A stretch of DNA of 6,964 bases from an uncultured Eubacterium sp. GTDB lineage: Bacteria; Bacillota; Clostridia; Lachnospirales; Lachnospiraceae. The stretch's first letter is position 1. Each line of letters begins with the position of its first letter. The notes beneath the pieces are model-generated. The model saw only the letters and a program-made list of their open reading frames with translations. It was not told where the DNA came from and searched no databases. The DNA lies in the NCBI GenBank assembly GCA_904502145.1, contig CAJGDH010000096.1:1-6964 (forward strand). Direction: 5' to 3'. The translations under genes were made by a program, and so were the position numbers. Positions 1 through 6,054 of the stretch are shown here, in pieces.

Positions 1-846
1 AACTTTAAAAATGTCCAGAGGACCTCCAGAAAGAAGATTCCTTTCGGCATCGGCCAGATCGGCAAATCCTTCCGCAACGAGATCACGCCCGGAAACTTTA
101 CGTTCCGTACCCGTGAGTTCGAACAGATGGAACTGGAGTTCTTCTGTAAACCCGATACGGACCTCGAATGGTTCACCTACTGGAAAGACTACTGTGTAGA
201 CTGGCTGAAGACCCTCGGGATCAAGGAGGAAGAGATGAGGATCCGCGACCATGAGCCGGAAGAATTGTCCCACTACTCCAAAGCGACCTCGGATATCGAG
301 TTCCTCTTCCCCTTCGGATGGGGCGAACTCTGGGGAATCGCCGACAGAACAGATTACGACCTTACCTGTCATCAGAATGTATCCGGTGAGGATATGGCTT
401 ATTTTGATGACGAGGAGAAGAGAAAATATATACCGTACGTCATAGAACCTTCTCTTGGTGCTGACCGTGTGACCCTTGCCTTCCTCTGTGCCGCTTATGA
501 CGAGGAAGAAATCAAGGAAGGGGATGTACGTACCGTCATGCATTTCCATCCGGCCATCGCTCCGGTGAAGATCGGTGTGCTCCCGCTGTCCAAGAAGCTT
601 GGAGAAGGAGCGGAGAAGATCTATCAGGAGCTCTGTAAAACATGGAACTGCGAGTACGATGACCGCGGCAATATCGGAAAACGTTACCGCAGACAGGATG
701 AGATCGGTACCCCCTACTGTATCACCTACGATTTTGATTCCCTGGAAGACGGTTCCGTCACCGTGAGGGACCGTGACACCATGGAACAGGAGAGAATAAA
801 GATAGAAGATCTGAAAGCATATTTTGAGGAGAAATTTGCTTATTGA
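1..846 (+). CDS. glyQS: Glycyl-tRNA synthetase, single-chain (alpha2) type, C-terminal part; 5' end outside the window
   Basis: Cytoplasmic class II aminoacyl-tRNA synthetase that joins glycine to tRNA-Gly using ATP. The frame is open from base 1 with no start, and 281 residues remain. The family is usually about 460 residues, so roughly 180 N-terminal residues including class II motif 1 lie upstream. Visible in the fragment: IPFGIGQIGKSFRNEITPG (residues 13-31), the motif 2 region with its FRNE arginine and glutamate; FRTREFEQMELEFF (35-48); GELWGIADRTDYDL (108-121), the glycine-site region; and the motif 3 element LGADRVTLAFL (152-162). From about residue 180 to the end is the HGTP-type anticodon-binding domain (HPAIAPVKIGVLPLSKK, later IGKRYRRQDEIGTPYC). 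The single-chain form matches Firmicutes and Thermus enzymes and differs from the two-subunit GlyQ/GlyS of E. coli. An ATG at 127 is an internal methionine, not the start, because motif 2 lies before it. The gene ends just ahead of a strong terminator. Confidence 0.96.
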   Translation, partial: NFKNVQRTSRKKIPFGIGQIGKSFRNEITPGNFTFRTREFEQMELEFFCKPDTDLEWFTYWKDYCVDWLKTLGIKEEEMRIRDHEPEELSHYSKATSDIEFLFPFGWGELWGIADRTDYDLTCHQNVSGEDMAYFDDEEKRKYIPYVIEPSLGADRVTLAFLCAAYDEEEIKEGDVRTVMHFHPAIAPVKIGVLPLSKKLGEGAEKIYQELCKTWNCEYDDRGNIGKRYRRQDEIGTPYCITYDFDSLEDGSVTVRDRDTMEQERIKIEDLKAYFEEKFAY

Positions 847-871
847 CCGGATTAATCCGAATGAGGATAAC
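843..871 (+). promoter_or_regulatory. Candidate sigma-A promoter for glnN and the folate genes
   Basis: TTGACC at 843-848 (5 of 6 matches to the -35 consensus) is followed after exactly 17 bases by GATAAC at 866-871 (4 of 6 matches to the -10 consensus). The -35 element overlaps the glyQS stop codon. The predicted start point, about 877-879, lies at the end of the left arm of the downstream terminator hairpin, so a transcript from here could not form the full hairpin. This is a sequence match only. No better-spaced candidate was seen in the short gap before glnN. Confidence 0.45.
848..859. promoter_or_regulatory. Perfect 12-base palindrome in the promoter spacer, possible operator
   Basis: CGGATTAATCCG reads identically on both strands. 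It begins at the last base of the candidate -35 hexamer and fills most of the spacer before the -10. That position suits binding by a dimeric repressor. It does not resemble the GlnR/TnrA box (TGTNA-N7-TNACA) known from Bacillus nitrogen control. As RNA it could form only a 4-pair stem, so a DNA-level role is more plausible than a terminator. It may also be chance. Confidence 0.25.
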
Positions 872-915
872 AGCGTTCGCGAATCAGCAGATTCCTGAAC
901 GCTTTTTCTCTTTTT
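872..915 (+). terminator. Intrinsic terminator after glyQS
   Basis: The arms AGCGTTC (872-878) and GAACGCT (897-903) are exact reverse complements. Inside them GAATC (881-885) pairs with GATTC (890-894) around an AGCA loop. The junction is one possible G-U pair and one C-C mismatch. The hairpin is followed at once by a T-rich tract, TTTTCTCTTTTT (904-915). This is a textbook Rho-independent terminator pointing in the + direction, placed to end the glyQS transcript before glnN. Confidence 0.88.
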
Positions 916-930
916 AAATTCTTTTGGAAA

Positions 931-936
931 GAAAGG
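931..936 (+). promoter_or_regulatory. Ribosome binding site of glnN
   Basis: GAAAGG lies 9 bases before the ATG at 946 and supports that start. A second purine run, AGAGG (941-945), touches the ATG and is too close to act as the SD site. Confidence 0.6.
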
Positions 937-945
937 CGACAGAGG

Positions 946-3051
946 ATGAAAACAAACGTAAGAGAGATGTTTGGTTCAAATGTTTTCAATGACGCAGTGA
1001 TGAAGGAAAGGCTGCCCAAGGCTGCCTACAAAAGGATGAAAGCCACCATTGAGGCCGGGGCGGAACTGGATCCCGAGGTCGCTGACGTGGTTGCCCATGA
1101 GATGAAGGAGTGGGCCATCGAAAAAGGAGCGACCCACTATACCCATTGGTTCCAGCCCCTCACCGGGATCACGGCTGAAAAGCATGATGCTTTTATCGAT
1201 CCCCAGTCCGACGGAACGACTTTGCTGCGTTTTTCCGGGAAAGAGCTGATCAGGGGGGAACCGGATGCGTCTTCCTTCCCTTCGGGGGGACTCAGGGCAA
1301 CCTTTGAGGCCAGAGGATATACGGCCTGGGACTGCACCTCCCCCGCATTTATCAAGGAGACACCTCATTCCACGATCCTGTGTATTCCCACTGCCTTCTG
1401 CTCCTACAAAGGGGAGGCGCTGGATAAGAAGACGCCCCTGCTCCGTTCCATGCAGGCCCTGGATATTCAGGCCACCCGCATCGTCCACCTTTTCGGCAAG
1501 GAGTCGGTAAAGCATGTCACCACTTATGCCGGGCCTGAACAGGAATATTTCCTGGTGGATAAGGCAAAGTTCCTGAAAAGAAAAGACCTGATCTTTACCG
1601 GAAGGACCCTGTTCGGTGCCATGCCGCCGAAAGGCCAGGAGCTTGACGACCATTATTTCGGTACCATTCCCGAGAGGATCCTCCAGTTTATGGACCGGTT
1701 TAACCAGGAACTCTGGAAACTGGGGATCTCCGCAAAGACCCAGCACAATGAGGTCGCGCCGGCCCAGCATGAGATCGCCCCGATCTATGATCAGAACAAC
1801 ATTGCCACCGACCATAATCAGCTGGTGATGGAAACCGCCCAGAGGGTGGCCGAGGAACTGGATCTGCGCTGCCTTCTTCATGAGAAACCTTTCGCCGGTA
1901 TCAACGGATCCGGCAAACACAACAACTGGTCCATGGCCACGGATGAAGGGGAGAATCTTCTGGACCCGGGGAAAAGCCCCCACCAGAACATGCAGTTCCT
2001 CCTGATCCTTGCCGCGGTGATGAAAGCGGTGGATCTGCATGCAGACCTGTTAAGGGCATCTGCCTCCGTTCCGGGAAATGACCATCGTCTGGGTGCCAAC
2101 GAGGCTCCTCCGGCCATCATATCCGTTTTCCTGGGAGAACAGCTCCAGGATGTGGTGGACCAGCTGATCGATTCCGGGGAGGCCACCAGTTCCATACACG
2201 GGGAAGAGTACGACCCGGGAGTCAACTCCCTCCCCACCTTTGAGATGGACGCCACGGACAGGAACAGGACGTCCCCCTTTGCCTTCACCGGCAATAAATT
2301 CGAATTCCGTATGGTCGGTTCCACCCAGTCCATCGCCGACCCCAATATCGTGCTGAATACCATCGTCGCCGATGTCCTCTGCCAGTTCGCCGATGCCCTC
2401 GAGAAGTCGGATGATTTCAAGATGACACTCCATGACCTGATCAAAGGTACTCTCATCGCCCATCGGAGGATCATCTTCAACGGGGACGGTTATTCGGAAG
2501 AATGGGTAAAGGAAGCCAAACGGAGAGGACTGCCCAATATCAGCTGCATGGTGGATGCCATCGGGGCACTTACCAGAAGAAAATCCATAGAACTGTTTGA
2601 GCGCCATGGTGTGTTCAATGAGACGGAACTGGTCTCCAGGGCGGAGATCATGTATGAGACCTACGCCAAGACCATCAATATCGAGGCACTCACCATGATC
2701 GACATGGCCAAGAAACAGATCGTACCGGCCACCATCAAGTATCAGACCAGCCTGGCGGAATCCATCAACCAGATCAAGACTGCCTGCAGCCTGGACACTT
2801 CAGTACAGGAAAAACTTCTCGCGGACATCACCTTCAACCTGAAGAAGATGTTCAGTGCCCTGGGAAGACTGGAGGAAGTGACCTTCCGGGCAGAGGAGAT
2901 GCCTGACGGGGAAGAACAGGCCAGATATTATCACGATGTGGTCTTTGCCGCCATGAATGACCTGCGGACTCCCGCGGACAAGCTGGAGATGCTCGTAGCC
3001 AAGGAAGACTGGCCTATCCCCAGCTACGGAGACCTGATCTTCGAGGTCTGA
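946..3051 (+). CDS. glnN: Type III glutamine synthetase
   Basis: Cytoplasmic enzyme that makes L-glutamine from L-glutamate, ammonia and ATP, the main entry point for ammonium assimilation. At 701 residues it matches the long GSIII class (about 700-730) rather than GSI/GSII (about 350-470). Order of parts: GSIII-specific N-terminal region (roughly 1-160), catalytic Gln-synt core (about 190-530), and a C-terminal GSIII extension rich in helices (about 540-701). Catalytic motifs: GPEQEYF (196-202; E198 and E200 are metal ligands by analogy with GSI), NEVAPAQHE (268-276; E269, E276), INGSGKHNNWS (319-329; H325), RLGANEAPPAI (381-391) and NRTSPFAFTGNKFEFR (440-455; E453 and R455). No key residue appears missing. 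Characterised GSIII enzymes are dodecamers. The ATG at 946 has an SD site 9 bases upstream. folC follows after 3 bases, suggesting one transcript. Some annotations label GSIII as glnA; class III is clear either way. Confidence 0.96.
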   Translation: MKTNVREMFGSNVFNDAVMKERLPKAAYKRMKATIEAGAELDPEVADVVAHEMKEWAIEKGATHYTHWFQPLTGITAEKHDAFIDPQSDGTTLLRFSGKELIRGEPDASSFPSGGLRATFEARGYTAWDCTSPAFIKETPHSTILCIPTAFCSYKGEALDKKTPLLRSMQALDIQATRIVHLFGKESVKHVTTYAGPEQEYFLVDKAKFLKRKDLIFTGRTLFGAMPPKGQELDDHYFGTIPERILQFMDRFNQELWKLGISAKTQHNEVAPAQHEIAPIYDQNNIATDHNQLVMETAQRVAEELDLRCLLHEKPFAGINGSGKHNNWSMATDEGENLLDPGKSPHQNMQFLLILAAVMKAVDLHADLLRASASVPGNDHRLGANEAPPAIISVFLGEQLQDVVDQLIDSGEATSSIHGEEYDPGVNSLPTFEMDATDRNRTSPFAFTGNKFEFRMVGSTQSIADPNIVLNTIVADVLCQFADALEKSDDFKMTLHDLIKGTLIAHRRIIFNGDGYSEEWVKEAKRRGLPNISCMVDAIGALTRRKSIELFERHGVFNETELVSRAEIMYETYAKTINIEALTMIDMAKKQIVPATIKYQTSLAESINQIKTACSLDTSVQEKLLADITFNLKKMFSALGRLEEVTFRAEEMPDGEEQARYYHDVVFAAMNDLRTPADKLEMLVAKEDWPIPSYGDLIFEV
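3043..3047 (+). promoter_or_regulatory. Ribosome binding site of folC, inside the glnN 3' end
   Basis: GAGGT, 7 bases before the ATG at 3055, lies in the last codons of glnN. Translation of glnN runs across it, which suggests translational coupling of the two genes. Confidence 0.6.
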
Positions 3052-3054
3052 TCC

Positions 3055-4368
3055 ATGAAAGATAACAGATCTGAATACAGATATCAGAAAACCATAGAAA
3101 GACTGAACCGGAAGGGCAGGGTTTTCGGACTTGAGACCATGACCCGCCTTCTGGACCTGCTGGATCATCCCGAGAGGGATCTCAAGATCATCCATGTGGC
3201 AGGCACCAACGGGAAAGGGTCGACCATCGCCTTTCTTGATGCCATCTTAAGAAAAAGCGGATACTCAGTGGGGAGATATATCTCCCCCACCATCTTCTGC
3301 TATGAGGAACGTTTCGGGATCAACGGAGGCTTTATCTCCGGGGACAGGCTGGAAGAGTACTATGCCTGCCTGGAGGAAGTGACGGCAAGGATGGAAGAGA
3401 AAGGTCTGAACACCCCCACCCTCTTTGAGGCGGAAACAGCCATCGCCCTTATGTTTTTTCGGGACGAGAAGGTGGATTATGCCCTGATCGAAGCCGGTCT
3501 GGGGGGAGCATCCGACGCCACCAATGCGGTGGAAACCACTTTTCTGTCCGTCATCACCTCCATCAGTGAAGACCACAAGGATGTGCTGGGTGATACGGTT
3601 GAAGCCATCGCCCTTCAGAAAGCAGGGATCATCAGACCCGGTGTTCCTGTGGTGCTGGCCGTCAACCGGGAGTCGGTCGCGGATGTGGTGAAGAAGGCCG
3701 CGGAAAAAGCGGGCAGCGAATGCCTGTGTATCCGGCCCGGGGATTACCGCATCCTTGAGGAGGGTCCCACGGGAAACCGTTTTTTCTTCCGGGAGGAAAG
3801 CTACTCTATCCGGCTGCCCGGCAGACATCAGGCAGAAAATGCAGTGACGGCAGTCAGGGCTGCATTGCTTCTTCATACCATGCCGGGAGGGGAGAAGATC
3901 ACCATCCGGGCGGTCAAAGAAGGACTGGAAGAAGCCAGATGGCCCGGCCGGCTTGAACTGATCCGAAGAGATCCGCCTTTTTATCTGGATGGTGCCCACA
4001 ACCCGGACGGGGCTTTAAAGCTGGCTGCTTTTCTGGAAAAACATTTTACAAATAAGAGAATCATCTATATAATGGGAGTGCTGAAAGACAAGGATTACCC
4101 TGGGATGCTGTCCTGCCTTATCCCCCTTGCCTCCCACGTCTATACCTTTACCCCGGGCAACCCCAGGGGACTTTCCGCCCAGGACCTGGCAGCGGCTGTC
4201 CGTTCCCGGTCCGTGGAGACCACGGTGTGCGGGGATGTGAATGAGGCGGTGGAGCTTGCCCTTGCCAGGGAGAAGGAAGCGGACTGCTTCGTCCTCTGCG
4301 GCTCCCTTTCCTTTATGGAGGACTTTTTCAGAGGTAAGTATTATGCAGATCGGAAACCATCATTTTGA
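3055..4368 (+). CDS. folC: Dihydrofolate synthase / folylpolyglutamate synthase
   Basis: Mur-ligase-type cytoplasmic enzyme that joins L-glutamate to dihydropteroate to give dihydrofolate, and then normally adds gamma-linked glutamates to folates, using ATP. At 437 residues it is the normal family length. Motifs in order: the P-loop HVAGTNGKGST (47-57; K54); SPTIFCYEERFGING (77-91), the substrate loop; EAGLGGASDATN (146-157); SEDHKDVLG (171-179); KAGIIRPG (189-196), where K189 matches the lysine carbamylated in the family; GRHQAENAVTA (256-266); WPGRLE (296-301), which opens the C-terminal domain; and LDGAHNPDGA (311-320). The loop reads SPT where many relatives have SPH. The DHKD/LGGASDATN pattern fits the bifunctional bacterial type, though activity toward dihydropteroate cannot be proved from sequence. 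The start is supported by the SD site at 3043-3047. The gene lies between glnN and folP, and its 3' end overlaps the folP start. Confidence 0.95.
   Translation: MKDNRSEYRYQKTIERLNRKGRVFGLETMTRLLDLLDHPERDLKIIHVAGTNGKGSTIAFLDAILRKSGYSVGRYISPTIFCYEERFGINGGFISGDRLEEYYACLEEVTARMEEKGLNTPTLFEAETAIALMFFRDEKVDYALIEAGLGGASDATNAVETTFLSVITSISEDHKDVLGDTVEAIALQKAGIIRPGVPVVLAVNRESVADVVKKAAEKAGSECLCIRPGDYRILEEGPTGNRFFFREESYSIRLPGRHQAENAVTAVRAALLLHTMPGGEKITIRAVKEGLEEARWPGRLELIRRDPPFYLDGAHNPDGALKLAAFLEKHFTNKRIIYIMGVLKDKDYPGMLSCLIPLASHVYTFTPGNPRGLSAQDLAAAVRSRSVETTVCGDVNEAVELALAREKEADCFVLCGSLSFMEDFFRGKYYADRKPSF
4331..4335 (+). promoter_or_regulatory. Ribosome binding site of folP, inside folC
   Basis: GAGGT lies 7 bases before the ATG at 4343, within the folC coding sequence. 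It selects this start over the in-frame ATG at 4241, which would add 34 residues found before no usual DHPS core and increase the folC overlap to about 128 bases. Confidence 0.7.
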
Positions 4369-5182
4369 TCTTGACCATAAAAGCTATATCATGGGGATCC
4401 TGAACGTCACACCCGACTCATTCTCAGACGGAGGATCCTTTGTCAGCCCGGATGACGCCCTTATCAGGACTGAGCAGATGATCCGCCAGGGTGCGTCTAT
4501 CATCGATGTGGGGGGTGAATCTACCCGGCCCGGCTACCGGATGATCTCCGATGCTGAGGAGACGGAGAGGATCGCTCCGGTGTTGGAGAGGATCCGCAGA
4601 GAGTTTGACGTGGCTCTTTCCCTGGATACCTACAAATATGAGGTCGCCCGCGCTGGGATCGCAGCCGGGGCAGATATGATCAATGATATCTGGGGCCTCA
4701 GATGGGATGACAGGCTGGCCGGCCTGATTGCCCGGGAGGGAGTGGCTTACTGCCTGATGCACAATCGGAAGAAGCCCTGCACCGATCATTTTTATGCCCG
4801 GTTCTGCGAGGACATCGACGGATCTTTGGCCATAGCCAAAAAGGCCGGTATCTCCCCGGATAAGATCATCCTGGATCCGGGGATCGGTTTTGGAAAAACC
4901 TATGAGCAGAACCTTTGGCTTTTAAGGGAGCTTGGGAGGATGAACAGATGGGGTCTTCCCCTTCTTCTTGGAACTTCCAGAAAATCGGTTGTCGGGATCA
5001 CACTGGATCTTCCGGTGGGAGAGAGGGAGGAAGGGACCATAGCCACTACGGTCCTGGGACGCAGACAGGGTGTTTCCCTTTTCCGGGTCCATGACGTAGA
5101 AAAAAATATCAGGGCTCTCAGGATGACAGATGCCATCCTTGAAGCAGGCCTTTCGGAGAACGGACCGGAAGGCGCTGTCTGA
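4343..5182 (+). CDS. folP: Dihydropteroate synthase
   Basis: Cytoplasmic TIM-barrel enzyme that condenses 6-hydroxymethyl-7,8-dihydropterin diphosphate with p-aminobenzoate to make dihydropteroate; it is the target of sulfonamides. The product is 279 residues, a typical length. All hallmark segments are present: ILNVTPDSFSDGG (19-31, loop 1), IDVGGESTRPG (54-64, loop 2), LSLDTYK (92-98; D95 in the pterin site), INDIWG (113-118), LMHNRKKP (138-145), LDPGIGFGKT (177-186), LLGTSRKS (208-215; K214 in the pterin site) and FRVHDV (247-252). The DHPS core begins near residue 15, as expected for the 4343 start. The first 26 bases overlap the folC end in another frame, so the two are probably translationally coupled. 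folBK follows 13 bases later. No sulfonamide-resistance insertion is obvious in loops 1 or 2. Confidence 0.96.
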   Translation: MQIGNHHFDLDHKSYIMGILNVTPDSFSDGGSFVSPDDALIRTEQMIRQGASIIDVGGESTRPGYRMISDAEETERIAPVLERIRREFDVALSLDTYKYEVARAGIAAGADMINDIWGLRWDDRLAGLIAREGVAYCLMHNRKKPCTDHFYARFCEDIDGSLAIAKKAGISPDKIILDPGIGFGKTYEQNLWLLRELGRMNRWGLPLLLGTSRKSVVGITLDLPVGEREEGTIATTVLGRRQGVSLFRVHDVEKNIRALRMTDAILEAGLSENGPEGAV

Positions 5183-5184
5183 AT

Positions 5185-5189
5185 GGAGG
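5185..5189 (+). promoter_or_regulatory. Ribosome binding site of folBK
   Basis: GGAGG, 6 bases before the ATG at 5196, is the strongest SD match in the window. It fixes the start after the folP stop rather than at the in-frame ATG at 5130 inside folP. Confidence 0.8.
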
Positions 5190-5195
5190 GATAGG

Positions 5196-6035
5196 ATGAA
5201 CGACCGAAAGAACTATGATCAGATCATCATTCACGATCTGGAAGTATTCTGCAACCACGGGGTATATAAAGAAGAAAATATCCTGGGGCAGAAATTTATC
5301 GTGGATGTGACTTTATATACCGATACGAGAAAAGCCGGACTTTCAGACAGACTGGAGGATTCGGTGAACTACGGTCACGTGTGTGCCTTCATAGAAGAGG
5401 CAATGAAGAAGCAGAATGACAAGCTGCTGGAGTGTGTGGCCGAGCGGCTTGCCGCCGGGATTTTGAGGAGATATCCTTCTGTGGCCGGGGTGGACCTGGA
5501 AGTGAAAAAACCATGGGCTCCCGTGATGAGGCATATCGACTATGCTTCCGTCAGGATCAGCCGGAGCAGACATAAGGTTTATGTCGGGCTGGGATCCAAC
5601 CTGGGGGACCGGGAAAAGTATCTGACCGACGCCATCAGGGCGATCGGAGAGCTGGATGATGTGGTTATAGTAAAACAGGCATCTTTTATCGAAACGGAAC
5701 CCTACGGATACAGGGACCAGGACCTGTTTCTCAATACGGTGATCTGCCTTGAGACCCTCCTTGAACCCATGGAGCTTCTCGACAGGCTTTTCGCCATCGA
5801 GCAGGCCGCTGGCAGGAAGCGGGAGATCCACTGGGGTCCCAGAACTCTTGATCTGGATATCCTCCTGTATGATGACCTTATCCTTTGTACACCTGAGCTC
5901 ATTCTGCCCCACCCGGGGATCGAGAAAAGGCTTTTTGTCCTCGACTCCCTGTGTGAGATCGCGCCTTATGAGATCCACCCTCTGCTCAGGAAAAGATTCA
6001 TGACTCTGAAGGAGGAGTTGCTGATGGCGGACTGA
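5196..6035 (+). CDS. folBK: Bifunctional dihydroneopterin aldolase / hydroxymethyldihydropterin pyrophosphokinase (FolB-FolK fusion)
   Basis: One 279-residue protein carries two consecutive folate steps. The N-terminal FolB part (about 8-122) cleaves 7,8-dihydroneopterin to 6-hydroxymethyl-7,8-dihydropterin and glycolaldehyde. It shows HGVYKEENILGQKFIVDVTL (21-40; E27), VNYGHV (57-62; Y59), LLECVAERLA (77-86; E79) and VKKPWAPV (103-110; probable catalytic lysine K105). The C-terminal FolK part (about 127-279) transfers pyrophosphate from ATP to that product. It shows YVGLGSNLGDRE (129-140), ETEPYG (166-171), LFLNTV (177-182), WGPRTLDLDILLY (213-225; D219 and D221 bind magnesium) and LPHPGIEKRLFVLDSL (237-252). 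The linker is only a few residues (SRSRHK). The joined product feeds FolP directly upstream. Streptococcus pneumoniae SulD is a known FolB-FolK fusion with the same order. Both active sites look intact and no frameshift is seen. Confidence 0.94.
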   Translation: MNDRKNYDQIIIHDLEVFCNHGVYKEENILGQKFIVDVTLYTDTRKAGLSDRLEDSVNYGHVCAFIEEAMKKQNDKLLECVAERLAAGILRRYPSVAGVDLEVKKPWAPVMRHIDYASVRISRSRHKVYVGLGSNLGDREKYLTDAIRAIGELDDVVIVKQASFIETEPYGYRDQDLFLNTVICLETLLEPMELLDRLFAIEQAAGRKREIHWGPRTLDLDILLYDDLILCTPELILPHPGIEKRLFVLDSLCEIAPYEIHPLLRKRFMTLKEELLMAD

Positions 6036-6054
6036 ACCTGCCGTCAACTGTTTT

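Noticed and set aside
976..2040. A 354-codon open frame on the - strand inside glnN
   Set aside because: It lies fully antisense to a conserved, complete glutamine synthetase. Its translation has no recognisable domain and is rich in low-information Gly/Pro/Arg/His stretches, as expected when a G/C-biased third position removes antisense stops.
1878..2607. Two further - strand open frames (1878-2480 and 2050-2607) inside glnN
   Set aside because: They overlap each other and the catalytic core of glnN, and show no family motif. They are shadows of the coding strand.
3265..3999. A 244-codon - strand open frame inside folC
   Set aside because: It is antisense to conserved FolC motifs and shows no domain of its own.
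4241..4342. Longer folP starting at the ATG at 4241
   Set aside because: The extra 34 residues are out-of-frame folC sequence rich in Arg/Ser/Pro, precede the normal DHPS N-terminus, and lack an SD site. The ATG at 4343 has a good one.
6009..6017. Strong SD-like sequence AAGGAGGAG near the end of folBK
   Set aside because: The next ATG (6024) is in the folBK frame and yields only Met-Ala-Asp-stop. The membrane-protein ATG at 6055 is 37 bases away, too far for direct use. It most likely just encodes Lys-Glu-Glu in FolK.
5343..6047. A 234-codon - strand open frame opposite folBK
   Set aside because: It is antisense to two intact enzyme domains, with no motif or plausible start context.
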